From UBA668 sp043721915 (lineage in GTDB: Bacteria > Actinomycetota > Acidimicrobiia > Acidimicrobiales > Ilumatobacteraceae), in assembly GCA_043721915.1 (NCBI GenBank), contig JAYSPV010000005.1:1-64000 (forward strand): 64,000 nt of DNA. Direction: 5' to 3'. Made by a program: the position numbers and the translations under genes. Shown here one piece after another: positions 43,623 through 52,620 of the stretch. Each line of letters begins with the position of its first letter. Within the stretch, counting starts at the first letter, position 1. The notes beneath the pieces are model-generated. The model worked only from the letters and a program-made list of their open reading frames with translations, did no database searches and had not been told where the DNA came from.

Positions 43623-44160
43623 CGTTGCACTCGGCCAGCCGGCGACAGGCGCGACGTTCGCGACGGATCGGCCACCACTCGTAGAGGAAGATCTCCATCG
43701 GCTTCCACATCGACACCCAGCCGAGCACCGACAAACCCTCGTGGATCACCTCGATCACGGGGTTCTTGCTCGCGCCGATCAGTCGCCCGGCGGCATTGAA
43801 GAACGCGATGGCACAGATGCCGATCACCAAGCTGATTCGCCCCTCACGCATCAGTTTGCTGAGCTCACGACCCGACTGCCACGCCCGATACTCGAAGTGG
43901 TTGTGCAGCCCGTTGACGATGGCGAGCTCGCGCCCGGCGAAGCGCCCATCGGCGACGTAGATCTCGACGGTGATCTCATGATCCTTGTCGAAGTCCTCCG
44001 CCCACTCCTCGATCCAGTCGGCGACTTCCTGGTTGAGCGAACGCTCCTCCAGCGGGGTGGGGTCCATCGGGTTGAAGATGCCCTCCACCGCGGCGACGCG
44101 CACCTGGATCGGGCTCTCGTTCAACTCGTCGTGAGTGCGCGGCCAGTTGCGTTGTTCCAT
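43594..44160 (-). CDS. Hypothetical membrane-associated protein
   Basis: This 188-residue protein has an acidic N-terminal half (EVADWIEEWAEDFDKDHEI) and two hydrophobic segments (ISLVIGICAIAFFNAAGRLI and IHEGLSVLGWVSMWKPMEIF). A Trp-rich amphipathic region ends with basic residues. The architecture recalls proteins annotated only as conserved hypothetical. It converges on the preceding gene with a 29-nt overlap. Function not recognised. Confidence 0.65.
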   Translation of the reverse strand: MEQRNWPRTHDELNESPIQVRVAAVEGIFNPMDPTPLEERSLNQEVADWIEEWAEDFDKDHEITVEIYVADGRFAGRELAIVNGLHNHFEYRAWQSGRELSKLMREGRISLVIGICAIAFFNAAGRLIGASKNPVIEVIHEGLSVLGWVSMWKPMEIFLYEWWPIRRERRACRRLAECNVTFPTGVPR

Positions 44161-44192
44161 GCCCCTCAGTCTCGCGGCCTAGTGGCCCCACC

Positions 44193-44208
44193 CCGGTGGA
44201 CCCACCGG
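44193..44208. terminator. Small stem-loop after the acyl-CoA dehydrogenase gene
   Basis: CCGGTGG and CCACCGG pair around a 2-nt loop (a 4-nt loop if the last pair opens), 26 nt beyond the acyl-CoA dehydrogenase stop on the minus strand. Weak evidence. Confidence 0.35.
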
Positions 44209-44233
44209 CGACCCGGGCGTGATCGGGTGGGTG

Positions 44234-45526
44234 TCAGCCGTTCTTGGGGAGCTCGGCCCAGGTCTTGACGCGGTCCTCGTTGGGCTCCTTGGGCAGGCCG
44301 AGCGCGCGCTCGCCGAGGATGTTGCGCTGCACCTGGTCGGTGCCGCCGTAGATCGGCGGACCCTGGGCGAACAGGCCCATCTCGGTCACGAACGCGAGCA
44401 TCGGCTGGCCGGTGGCCTCGTCGAGCGCCTTGCGGTCGGCGGCGTTGTACGCGTGCAGCGTGCCGCCGGCACCGGCCAGGCGCAGGCCGAGATCCCGGCT
44501 CTGGCGCATGATCTCGCTCATCGAGAGCTTGGCGATGTTGGGGGCGCCCGCAATGTCGCGACCCGCCTGCTTCTCGCCCTTCAGTCGCAGCGCGAGCATC
44601 CGGCCGACCTCGTGCAGCGTGTGCAGTTTCATCAAGTCCTGACGAACAGTCGGCTGGGCGATCATGCCGTTGTCCTTGGCCATCTGGGTGAACAGCTTCA
44701 CCGCACCGGACGCCATCGCTCCGCCACCACCCCCGCCCCCCGAGGGCCCGGCGGGGCGAGCGAAGGCGCCGACGCGCTTGGGCAGATCACCGGCGATCGT
44801 GCCGGCGTTGCACGCCGCGGCGGCACTGTGGCCGCCGGCGCCGAGGCCCGAGCGTTCGAACATCAGCGTGGTGTTGGCAACGGCCCAACCGTTGTGCAGG
44901 CCGCCGATCGTCGCATCGTCGCGCACGCGGGCATCGCTGAGGAACACTTCGTTGAACAGCGCGCGGCCGGTCATCTCCTTCAGCGGGCGGATGTCGACGC
45001 CTTCCTGGTGCATCTCGCAGGCGAACCAGGTGATGCCCTGGTGCTTGGGCACGTCGGGGTTGGTGCGGGCGATGAGCATGCCCATGTCGGCGATCTGGCC
45101 GCCGCTCGTCCAGACCTTCTGCCCGTTGACGATCCACTCCTCGCCGTCCTTGATCGCCTTGCAACCGAGACCGGCCAGGTCACTGCCCGCGCCTGGCTCG
45201 CTGAACAACTGGCACCACGCCTGCTGGCCGGTGACGATCGGCAGCACGTACGTGTCGATCTGCTCCTGGGTGCCGTGCACGGCGATGGTGGGCGCAGCCA
45301 ACAGCATTCCGAGACCGCCGGGTGCCGCAACGGCGCCACGAGCAACCAGCTGATGACCAACGGCGATCCCGTCGTTCCGAGACAGGCCCTTCCCATAGGC
45401 GTTGACGGGCAGCGCGGGTGCAGCCCAACCTGCTCGACCGAGCAGTTGCCACCACTCGGCAACGGACAGCTCCGGGTCCCAGTTGGCGTCGATCCAGGCG
45501 TCGAGCTCGTCGATCAGTTCACTCAT
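44234..45526 (-). CDS. Acyl-CoA dehydrogenase family protein
   Basis: This 430-residue FAD enzyme has the acyl-CoA dehydrogenase layout: a helical N-domain, the middle beta-domain (CQLFSEPGAGSDLAGL, WIVNGQKVWTSGGQIAD) and a helical C-domain ending with QGPPIYGGTDQVQRNILGERALG. The catalytic base is in the long-chain/FadE-like position near YGGTDQVQ, but the exact substrate cannot be told. A Gly run interrupts the C-domain. The ATG at 45526 avoids a Pro/Ser-rich extension. Electrons would leave through an electron transfer flavoprotein, possibly FixAB in this window. Confidence 0.9.
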   Translation of the reverse strand: MSELIDELDAWIDANWDPELSVAEWWQLLGRAGWAAPALPVNAYGKGLSRNDGIAVGHQLVARGAVAAPGGLGMLLAAPTIAVHGTQEQIDTYVLPIVTGQQAWCQLFSEPGAGSDLAGLGCKAIKDGEEWIVNGQKVWTSGGQIADMGMLIARTNPDVPKHQGITWFACEMHQEGVDIRPLKEMTGRALFNEVFLSDARVRDDATIGGLHNGWAVANTTLMFERSGLGAGGHSAAAACNAGTIAGDLPKRVGAFARPAGPSGGGGGGGAMASGAVKLFTQMAKDNGMIAQPTVRQDLMKLHTLHEVGRMLALRLKGEKQAGRDIAGAPNIAKLSMSEIMRQSRDLGLRLAGAGGTLHAYNAADRKALDEATGQPMLAFVTEMGLFAQGPPIYGGTDQVQRNILGERALGLPKEPNEDRVKTWAELPKNG

Positions 45527-45626
45527 CTGCACAGCATTCCGCGTGGCAACGGGTAACAACGAACCCGACGATCCGGTTGCTGAACACCCTCGAAATGGCG
45601 TCGCGCTCCAAAGACGTCGGCCAGGT

Positions 45627-46913
45627 CTACGGCCCGAGCAGTGCGGCGGGGATGACGGCGATGCCGTCGGGGCGGCGGTAGGCGTCGGTGCCGGTGGTGA
45701 TGACTGCTGCATCGAGCACGTCGGGCCCGAGGCGATCGCGCAGCCAGATCAGGTGGCGCACGTCATGGTCGTCGACGACAGGCGACAGCTTCACCTCCAG
45801 AGCGAGGCATCGTCCGTCGCGACGCTCGACGATCAGGTCCACCTCGTGTTCGCCACGGTGCATGCGAAAGTGGGCGACCTTGGCTTCCGCCCGTTGCGCA
45901 TACACACGGACGCTGAGCGCCACCAACGACTCGAACAGAGTCCCCAGGAAGGGGCCGTCGCCGAACGTGCGGCCACCCTGATCATCGCCGGCGAGCAATG
46001 CGTCCTCATCGAGACCCAGGAGGGCTACCGCCAGTGCCGGGTCTGCCAGGTGATGCTTCGGGGCCGCTGCAAGCTCGTTGAGGTGTGAAGTGGACGGCAA
46101 CCAACCGGGAACCGGGTCGAGTATGAACAGCCGCTCCAGTGCATCGCGGTACGCGGCGATCGTCGAGCGTGCGGGCTGCTCGCGAACACCAGGGGTCGCT
46201 GCGGCCGCGATCTTGGCATAGGTCGTGGTAGTGCTCGTCGCCGCGGCGTAGGCCGCCATCCAGCGCTTCAACGCGGCGGGGTTTCGTACTGCTGAACCAA
46301 GCTCGGCCAGATCTCGATCGACGACGCGAGCGAGATAGCTATCGAGCTGGGCGCGACGGACACGCGGCGGCAGGTCACGAATGCCGGGAAAGCCGGACGC
46401 CACGATCTCGTGGGTGTAGGTGCGCAGGCTGACCGATGTGTGGCCGAGGAGCCTCGGACGATGGCCTCTGAGCAACTCACTCAGGCTCACGGCAGGCGCG
46501 AAGCCACGCTCCGACAGGGCCAACGGGCGCATTCGCAGCTTCAGGATGCGCCCTGCGCCTGAATGTCGGCCCGGATCTGCAATCGATGCCGAGCCGGTGA
46601 GGATGAACTGGCCTGGGGTTGCGCCTGCGTCGACCGCCCGCCGCACGATGTCCCAGGTGAGTGGCAGGTGCTGCCACTCATCGAGCAGGACTCGCCGGCC
46701 GTCGGTCAATCGACTTGGCTCGGCCTCGACCAGCGTGCGGGTGGCCGCCGACTCCAGACGGAACTCCGCGTCCACCCGCTCGGCCGCGGTGGCGCTCTTC
46801 CCCACACCCTTAGCCCCTTCGAGCGACACGGCTGGCGCGCCTGCGAGCAGTTCGTCGAGCTCGCTGTCAATCACTCGTTGCACGTAATTCAGTGCACGCA
46901 GGGAAGCGCTCAT
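45627..46913 (-). CDS. AAA ATPase with DUF4143 (AAA_14-type)
   Basis: This 428-residue protein has an AAA_14-type ATPase domain with Walker A LEGAKGVGKSATA (residues 31-43), Walker B VLLDEWQHLP and the sensor FILTGSAS. A DUF4143 region (YLARVVDRDLAELGS, then the wHTH-like middle) and a C-terminal nuclease-like fold with RMHRGEHEVDLIVER, then LALEVKL (a PD-(D/E)XK pattern), follow. Such single-gene ATPases are widespread accessory genes without a settled role. The ATG at 46913 is preferred over a GTG nine codons upstream. Two direct repeats lie just upstream. Confidence 0.85.
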   Translation of the reverse strand: MSASLRALNYVQRVIDSELDELLAGAPAVSLEGAKGVGKSATAAERVDAEFRLESAATRTLVEAEPSRLTDGRRVLLDEWQHLPLTWDIVRRAVDAGATPGQFILTGSASIADPGRHSGAGRILKLRMRPLALSERGFAPAVSLSELLRGHRPRLLGHTSVSLRTYTHEIVASGFPGIRDLPPRVRRAQLDSYLARVVDRDLAELGSAVRNPAALKRWMAAYAAATSTTTTYAKIAAAATPGVREQPARSTIAAYRDALERLFILDPVPGWLPSTSHLNELAAAPKHHLADPALAVALLGLDEDALLAGDDQGGRTFGDGPFLGTLFESLVALSVRVYAQRAEAKVAHFRMHRGEHEVDLIVERRDGRCLALEVKLSPVVDDHDVRHLIWLRDRLGPDVLDAAVITTGTDAYRRPDGIAVIPAALLGP

Positions 46914-46948
46914 GAACTCACTGTAGCCATCACCAGACACTCCCGGGA

Positions 46949-46994
46949 AGTTCTACACTACATTCTCGGCCAGTTCTACACTCCATTATCGGGG
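46949..46994 (-). repeat. Tandem 23-nt direct repeat upstream of the DUF4143 ATPase
   Basis: Two adjacent 23-nt units share the core AGTTCTACACT and a CATT-TCGG segment, matching at 19 of 23 positions. They start 36 nt upstream of the ATPase start. On the coding strand each unit contains GTGTAGAACT. Their position suits a repeated operator or promoter element. Confidence 0.7.
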
Positions 46995-47060
46995 CATCCT
47001 GCACGACGACTTCGGTCCGCATCAGCCAGCAGCACAGCGGCCGCATGCCGGTGACTCCGC

Positions 47061-47351
47061 TCAGTCGAGTGGCGTGGCCAGCAGATCCGGTGCGAGTGCC
47101 GCGATCAACGCAGTCGCGATACCGGCGCCGCGCTCAACGACCGAACCGAAGGTGTACCCAGCCTCGATCGCGTTGTTCATCGGCGGCTCGCCCAGCGAAC
47201 GCAACAGTGCGGTGGCGTCGCGCGAGATCGAGATCGGTTCCAGCGGCGGCAGCGCTTCAACTTCGCGCCAAATGTCGACCCGCGGGTTGCGAGTGCCCTT
47301 CTGGCCGTTGCGACGGCGCTGATTGCCGCGACTTTGCACTTGGCGGTTCAT
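47061..47351 (-). CDS. Small protein coupled to the SNF2 helicase
   Basis: The ATG at 47351 overlaps the helicase stop by ATGA and gives 96 residues: a basic N-terminus (RGNQRRRNGQKGTR) and a C-terminal helical part ending NNAIEAGYTFGSVVERGAG, then IATALIAALAPDLL. Not recognised. Coupling and the basic tail suggest a helicase partner or a nucleic-acid-binding cofactor; this is an inference. Confidence 0.65.
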   Translation of the reverse strand: MNRQVQSRGNQRRRNGQKGTRNPRVDIWREVEALPPLEPISISRDATALLRSLGEPPMNNAIEAGYTFGSVVERGAGIATALIAALAPDLLATPLD

Positions 47352-50300
47352 TCGTCGTCCTCGGTGAGCAGCTCGTCGGCACGCAGGCCGAAGGCGAGCC
47401 GTAGTTGATCGGTGTTGAGGTCGGCCATCGAGCTGCCCTTGGGCAGCACCAGCTGCGCAATGTGTCGCTTGCCGGCCACCACCTCTTCGACCTTCTCGTC
47501 GACCGTGCCGGGGCACACGAGGCGGTGGGAGATGACCGTCTTGCTCTGGCCGATGCGCCACGCGCGGTCGCGGGCCTGGTCTTCCACGGCCGGGTTCCAC
47601 CACCGGTCGTACAGGACCACATGGTTGGCGTTGGTGAGGTTGAGCCCGGTGCCGCCCGCCTTCAGCGAGAGCACCAACGCGCCCGGACCTTCCAGCGCCT
47701 GAAACTGGCCGACCATGCTGTCGCGAACCGTCCGGCTCAGGCTGCCGTCGTAACACGCGACGGGGGTGCCGGTCAGCGTGGTGAGATGGTCGGCGAGGCG
47801 GCGGCCCCAGGTGGCGAAATGGGTGAAGATGAGCACGCGCTCGCCGGCGGTGAACACCGACTCGACGATCTCCTCCAAGCGAGCCAGCTTGCCGGAGCGG
47901 CCGGCCAACGGCTGCCCGTCGTCGCTGTAGGCGGCAGGGTGGTTGCAGATCTGCTTGAGCGCGGTGATCGCCGCGAGGATCGCACCCTCCTTCTTCTCGC
48001 CGAGCTCGCTGGTGACGTTACGCAGCAGATCGTCGAGCACTGCTTGGTACAGCCCGATCTGCTCGGGCGTCATCGTGCAGTGGTCGAGCTCGTCGATCTT
48101 GTCGGGCAGCTGCTTGGCGACCTCCGGCTCGGTCTTCGTGCGACGGAACAGCAGGATGCCGTTCAGCGCTCGTAGGGCACCCTCGCTGTCGCCCGACATT
48201 TGGGCGACGAATGCCGACCGTGGGCCGACGAGGCCGGGGTTGGTGAAGTCCATGATCGACCACAGATCGGCGACGCCGTTCTCAATCGGGGTGCCGGTGA
48301 GGGCCAGCTTGGTGCGAGCCGTGATGCGCCGCAGTTGTTGAGCGGTGTCGCTGGCGGAGTTCTTGATCGCCTGCGCCTCGTCGAGCACCAGCGTGCGCCA
48401 GGTGACGGCCTCCAGCAGTTCGACGTCACGTACAGCCGTGGCATAGGTGGTGATCACGATGTCGGCCTTGGCGAACTGCGCGGCGAACTCGCTCGCGGAG
48501 GAGCGGTTGATGCCGTGGTGGATGACCACCCGCAAGCCGGGCGCGAACCGGGCAGCCTCTGCGGCCCAGTTGCCCACGACCGCCGCGGGGGCGACGACCA
48601 GCGTGGTGCCGTCGCCGGCGACGCGTGCAAGGTGCGCGAGGACCGTGGGGGTCTTGCCCAATCCCATGTCGAGGGCGAGACAGCCACCCAGCTCGGCGGC
48701 ATCGAGAAAGCCGATCCAGGTGAGCGCTTCCAACTGGTACGAGCGCAGCTCACCGACGAAGCCTTCGGGCTGGGCGACAGGCTCGGAGCTGGAGTCGGCG
48801 GCGCGACGCAACACGTCGTTGGCCCAGCTCTGGCCGTGCACGACGACGCCACCGGCGAGGCCCGACGAATCGAGCCCCATGCTGTGGCGCAGGATCTCGG
48901 CGCCGGTCATCCGCGTCTGGTCCTCGCGTTCGGCGAGCGCCACCGCGGCGGCCTCCAGATCCACTCGATCGAGCTCTACCCACTTGCCGCGCGAGTGCAC
49001 CAGCGGACGAGCCTGCTTCGCAAGCCTCGCGATCTCTGCCGACGTCAGCTCGACGTCGTCGAACAGCACCGACCAGGCCACTGCGCTGAGCTGGTGCATG
49101 CCGACGACCGAGCCACCCTCGTTCTCCGCGAACAGGCGCAACGACGGGGTTGCCTTGCGACGCGAGATCTGCGGGGCGCGCACCTCGAACCCGGTCGCCA
49201 CCAGGACTGGCCCGACCATCGTGAGGAAGTCCCACGCTTCGTCCTGACTGAGTGCGAGATGCCCGCGGGCGCGCACCCCGGCGCGGCCAAGGGCGGGGAA
49301 GACCCTCCCGAGCCGAGTCCACTCGGCCATCGCCGCACGGCTGCCCTCGGTGGCGCGCAGCGCCTCGTCGATCGGTACGAGCTTTGCCTTCGCCTGGCGG
49401 ACGAACACCGACATCAGCCACACACCACCGGCGCCCGGCGGGTCGAGTTGCACCACCAATCGGGTGTGTGCGCTGTCGGTGACCGGGCGCGCCCACTGCT
49501 CGAAGCGGCGCGACATGTCGCGCGAGAGCGTGGCCTCGGTAGCGAAGGATGCACCGTCGAGACGGGCGAGCATCGAGTCGCCGAGATCGGTGATCGACTT
49601 GGCCGATGGTGGCTGCGCCTTCAGCTCGACCCGTTCCGCGGCCTCGGTGAGGATCGCCTCCACGACTGCGGTGAGCACAGCGACAGTCGTTGCGTGGCCG
49701 GGAGCGTTGCCCACGGCCACCACGGTGCCGGGCATCGCTGCTGCGAGCTCCTCGATGACAGTGCGCGTGAGGAACGCCGGCGCCCACCGCACCGATGCAT
49801 CGGTGCCGTGACCGTCACGTCGAGGACTGACCTTCAACGTCGGGACCACCGAACCGCTGGCGACCAGCCGCACCCCTTCGACTGCGACGCGACCCAGCCA
49901 CAACAGGCTTGGGCTGACACCCTCGGGTGGGCCGCCCCCGCCGATCGACACGAGCCAACCGAGCGCGCTGCGCATCGCGATGCTGACAGCTTCTGCCTTC
50001 GCTCCCGACGGCAGCGCCAGCCCTGGGTGCACGGACCAGCCGTTGGGCGGGCCACCGACGGCTTCGAGTCGGTCGGCGATGGAGTCGTTGGTCTCCGGCT
50101 CGGTACCTCGGCCGGCGGCCCACACGACCACCTGCCCGTCGAGCCACGAGGCCTGCAGCTGCACCTCGCCGGGCTCGAGGTACTCCCACGACAGGTCGTC
50201 ATCGTCATCGAGCTCGGCAAGGATCGGAGACGGTGCAAGCGGACGCAGGCGAGCGGCAGTGCGGTGCAGGTTCTTCAGCGTCTCGGCGAAGTCGGCCACC

Positions 50301-50488
50301 ACCTGATCGCGCTCGTCGCCCTGAATGCCGCGCACCGAGGCGAGGTCGTCCTCCGCGTCGCCGATCAACCGATCGAGCACCGCCAGCGTGATGGCTTCAT
50401 CGGTCTCGAACAACGCGAGATCGGCTGCCGAGGCGCGCCCGTCGGCGATCGACCAGATGGCCGTTTCGAGTTGTCGTACCTCTGCCAT
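47348..50488 (-). CDS. SNF2-family helicase (HelZ-like, DUF3670)
   Basis: This 1046-residue protein has a long N-terminal region including a DUF3670-like part (about 400-560), then the two-lobe SNF2 motor: motif I LDMGLGKTPT (607-613 as DMGLGKT), motif II DEAQ at 703-706, motif III LTGTPIENGV, and in the second lobe VLIFTHFATWGRRLADHL, SLKAGGTGLNLTNANHV and the arginine-containing QARDRAWRIGQ. It translocates on double-stranded DNA. Similar actinobacterial proteins (HelZ type) are of unknown role. A 96-residue protein is coupled downstream. The ATG at 50488 is supported by length. Confidence 0.92.
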   Translation of the reverse strand: MAEVRQLETAIWSIADGRASAADLALFETDEAITLAVLDRLIGDAEDDLASVRGIQGDERDQVVADFAETLKNLHRTAARLRPLAPSPILAELDDDDDLSWEYLEPGEVQLQASWLDGQVVVWAAGRGTEPETNDSIADRLEAVGGPPNGWSVHPGLALPSGAKAEAVSIAMRSALGWLVSIGGGGPPEGVSPSLLWLGRVAVEGVRLVASGSVVPTLKVSPRRDGHGTDASVRWAPAFLTRTVIEELAAAMPGTVVAVGNAPGHATTVAVLTAVVEAILTEAAERVELKAQPPSAKSITDLGDSMLARLDGASFATEATLSRDMSRRFEQWARPVTDSAHTRLVVQLDPPGAGGVWLMSVFVRQAKAKLVPIDEALRATEGSRAAMAEWTRLGRVFPALGRAGVRARGHLALSQDEAWDFLTMVGPVLVATGFEVRAPQISRRKATPSLRLFAENEGGSVVGMHQLSAVAWSVLFDDVELTSAEIARLAKQARPLVHSRGKWVELDRVDLEAAAVALAEREDQTRMTGAEILRHSMGLDSSGLAGGVVVHGQSWANDVLRRAADSSSEPVAQPEGFVGELRSYQLEALTWIGFLDAAELGGCLALDMGLGKTPTVLAHLARVAGDGTTLVVAPAAVVGNWAAEAARFAPGLRVVIHHGINRSSASEFAAQFAKADIVITTYATAVRDVELLEAVTWRTLVLDEAQAIKNSASDTAQQLRRITARTKLALTGTPIENGVADLWSIMDFTNPGLVGPRSAFVAQMSGDSEGALRALNGILLFRRTKTEPEVAKQLPDKIDELDHCTMTPEQIGLYQAVLDDLLRNVTSELGEKKEGAILAAITALKQICNHPAAYSDDGQPLAGRSGKLARLEEIVESVFTAGERVLIFTHFATWGRRLADHLTTLTGTPVACYDGSLSRTVRDSMVGQFQALEGPGALVLSLKAGGTGLNLTNANHVVLYDRWWNPAVEDQARDRAWRIGQSKTVISHRLVCPGTVDEKVEEVVAGKRHIAQLVLPKGSSMADLNTDQLRLAFGLRADELLTEDDE

Positions 50489-50701
50489 TGCGCTCCGTCT
50501 GAGTAAGCCGCTCGACGACGAGGGGCGGGCGATGCCCGCAAGCCGATCGGGTCGTTGCCAGTGCGCCGGACGGGCCCGATGGCCCCGGCCGGCGGCGAGC
50601 GTGGCCGGACCTCGGGCAATCCCTCGGCGCGACGTGGCTGGCAGCGACGAACGAATGATACGCCGCGAATCAGGCGACGCGTTCCGCGAGCGCGAATCCG
50701 T

Positions 50702-51874
50702 TCAGCTCGTGAGGCGAGTCGCGAGATAGTGATCGATGTCGTAGACGTTGCCCTCGAGGTAGCTGAACGGGCCACGCGCAGCGCCGCTGTGGTGCAACGC
50801 ACGCCACACGCCTTCGATCACCGGGCGATCCTCGGCGTTGACGGTGTCGATCAGCTCCAAGATGCGCTCGACCACACCGGCGCGATCCGCCTCGGCGGAC
50901 CACAACTCCGGCGCCACCGCCACCGACCAGCGGATGTGCACCTGCCCGACGCCGAGCGGGCTGAGCACCAGGTACCAGAGCCAGTCGGGTTGCAGCTGGA
51001 CGACGTGCGTGGGGTAGACGGCGGCGAGCACGGTGCTGTGGCGCCACGTTCCCTCCAGCGTGGTGTTCACGGGGTGCGCGACACCGTGGGAGCTCGCCGG
51101 GTCGTCGACCGCGACGTGGCACGTGTATCCCTCGCCACCTGGACGGACCGTTGTGCCGGCAGTGCTGTCGCTCTCCTTGGCGAACGAGTTCCGATGCACC
51201 TTGAACACGTGGTAGGCGTCGAGGAAGTTCTCGGCGAGGCACTTCCAGTTGGTGTCCCAGACGTCGGTGCCTCCGGCGACGGTGACGTACTCCGCCGCGT
51301 GGTAACGGCCGAGCACCTCACCAAGCCCGGCGAGCCGCGGCGCAAGTGCCGTGGGCGATGCAGCCTGGCTGACGTACACGAAGCCTTCCCACACCTCGGT
51401 GGGCAGCGCCGCCAGGCGATGATTGGCGGGGTCGAACACCGTGCCATCGGCTTCCAGCGATCCCTGCATGTAGGGCGCCGCAATGCACTGACCATCGAGC
51501 CGGTACACCCAGGCGTGGTAGGGGCAGGTGAACCGTGCAGCGGAGCCGTCGCCACCGACGAGTTGTGCGCAGCGGTGAGCACAGACGTTCGCGAACGCCC
51601 GCACCTCGCCATCGTCGCCACGGGCAACGATCACCGACAGCAGCGAGTCGTCGTGTGGCGAGGGCACCTCGCGGGTGATGTAGTCGCCCACTCCCGGCAG
51701 GTCGGCGGTGCGCCCGACGCACAACCACTCGCCGGCGAAGATGCGCTCCCGTTCACGCGACAACACAGCCGGCTCTGTGTACGCGCCGGGCGGCAACAGC
51801 GTCGCCCGGTCGGGCGGCAACAGAGCGTGCGCTGCGAGCTGAGCGAACAGTTCGTCGATCCGGGTCGCGGTCAT
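50702..51874 (-). CDS. Rieske-type aromatic-ring-hydroxylating oxygenase alpha subunit
   Basis: This 390-residue protein has an N-terminal Rieske 2Fe-2S domain with C98 and H100 in NVCAHRCAQL and C117 and H120 in FTCPYHAWVYRLDGQ. The catalytic mononuclear-iron domain has H222 and H227 in AENFLDAYHVFKVHRNSF. These features define a terminal oxygenase. Substrate is unknown; the ferredoxin/reductase partners are not encoded nearby. Several relatives act on quaternary-amine or aromatic substrates. Start ATG at 51874. Confidence 0.92.
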   Translation of the reverse strand: MTATRIDELFAQLAAHALLPPDRATLLPPGAYTEPAVLSRERERIFAGEWLCVGRTADLPGVGDYITREVPSPHDDSLLSVIVARGDDGEVRAFANVCAHRCAQLVGGDGSAARFTCPYHAWVYRLDGQCIAAPYMQGSLEADGTVFDPANHRLAALPTEVWEGFVYVSQAASPTALAPRLAGLGEVLGRYHAAEYVTVAGGTDVWDTNWKCLAENFLDAYHVFKVHRNSFAKESDSTAGTTVRPGGEGYTCHVAVDDPASSHGVAHPVNTTLEGTWRHSTVLAAVYPTHVVQLQPDWLWYLVLSPLGVGQVHIRWSVAVAPELWSAEADRAGVVERILELIDTVNAEDRPVIEGVWRALHHSGAARGPFSYLEGNVYDIDHYLATRLTS

Positions 51875-51915
51875 CGGTTGCGGACGCTACCCGCCACGCA
51901 GAGGTTGGCGATCGC

Positions 51916-52620
51916 TCAGACGTTGGCGATGTAGATGATCTCGCCCGTTGCGGTGGCCGAACCCTTCGCGGGCTCGACGGTGATCGCCCACGCAGTCGGA
52001 TCGGCCGGCGCGTCGAGGCGTCGGTGAACGTCGCCATCGTCGGCAGGGTCGAGCACGTACATCGCCATCGAGGCGTCGGCCGTGATCAGCCACAGCTCGT
52101 AGGCCTTGTCCGCGGGGGTGGCCGGCAGGTTCTCACCGATCAGCACCGCCTCACCCAGCTGGTTGGACCACGCCACCTTGAAGGTGCCGTCGCCGCCACC
52201 CTGGTTCTCGAGCGTGATCACCTGCGAGTCGGGCTGCTCGAGGACCCTGGCGAGGTCGCTGGAGAACGAGTCGGGCTCGTCACGCCTGTTCAACGCCGCA
52301 ACACCCACGACGAGGGCGATGATCGCCGCTGCGGCAGCCAACATCGGCGCCCATGACGATCGTCGCCGCAGGGCCGGCGCGAGTGAGGGCGACAGCTGGC
52401 GGGTGACGGCGACATCTGCCATCACTCGATCCTTCAACGACGACGGCGGCGCAACAGCCAGCGACGAAGCCACCTGGGTGAGCGTGGCGCGCAGCTCCTG
52501 CACGTCAGCGTGGCAGACCTCGCACGAGCCGTAGTGCCCTTCGAATGCCATCCGCTCACGGTCGTCCAACGCGTCGAGCGCATAGGCCGCGGCGAGGTGG
52601 TGGACGTCGATCTCGGTCAT
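51916..52620 (-). CDS. rskA: RskA-type anti-sigma factor
   Basis: This 234-residue protein has the zinc-binding anti-sigma motif HYGSCEVC (H29, C33, C36), a transmembrane segment at about 91-110 and a C-terminal RskA/anti-sigma-K domain (WLITADASMAMYVL, AWAITVEPAKGS). It overlaps the sigma gene by ATGA. It would hold the sigma factor inactive at the membrane and release it on regulated proteolysis, as for mycobacterial RskA. The name is given by domain family, not by direct comparison. Confidence 0.85.
   Translation of the reverse strand: MTEIDVHHLAAAYALDALDDRERMAFEGHYGSCEVCHADVQELRATLTQVASSLAVAPPSSLKDRVMADVAVTRQLSPSLAPALRRRSSWAPMLAAAAAIIALVVGVAALNRRDEPDSFSSDLARVLEQPDSQVITLENQGGGDGTFKVAWSNQLGEAVLIGENLPATPADKAYELWLITADASMAMYVLDPADDGDVHRRLDAPADPTAWAITVEPAKGSATATGEIIYIANV

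Noticed and set aside
46949..46994. Direct repeat as an attachment site or start of a CRISPR
   Set aside because: Only two adjacent units without spacers and no integrase or cas gene; position favours a promoter element.
48200..50506. Plus-strand open frame of 768 codons
   Set aside because: Antisense to the SNF2 helicase, which has all helicase motifs; the frame has no recognisable fold.
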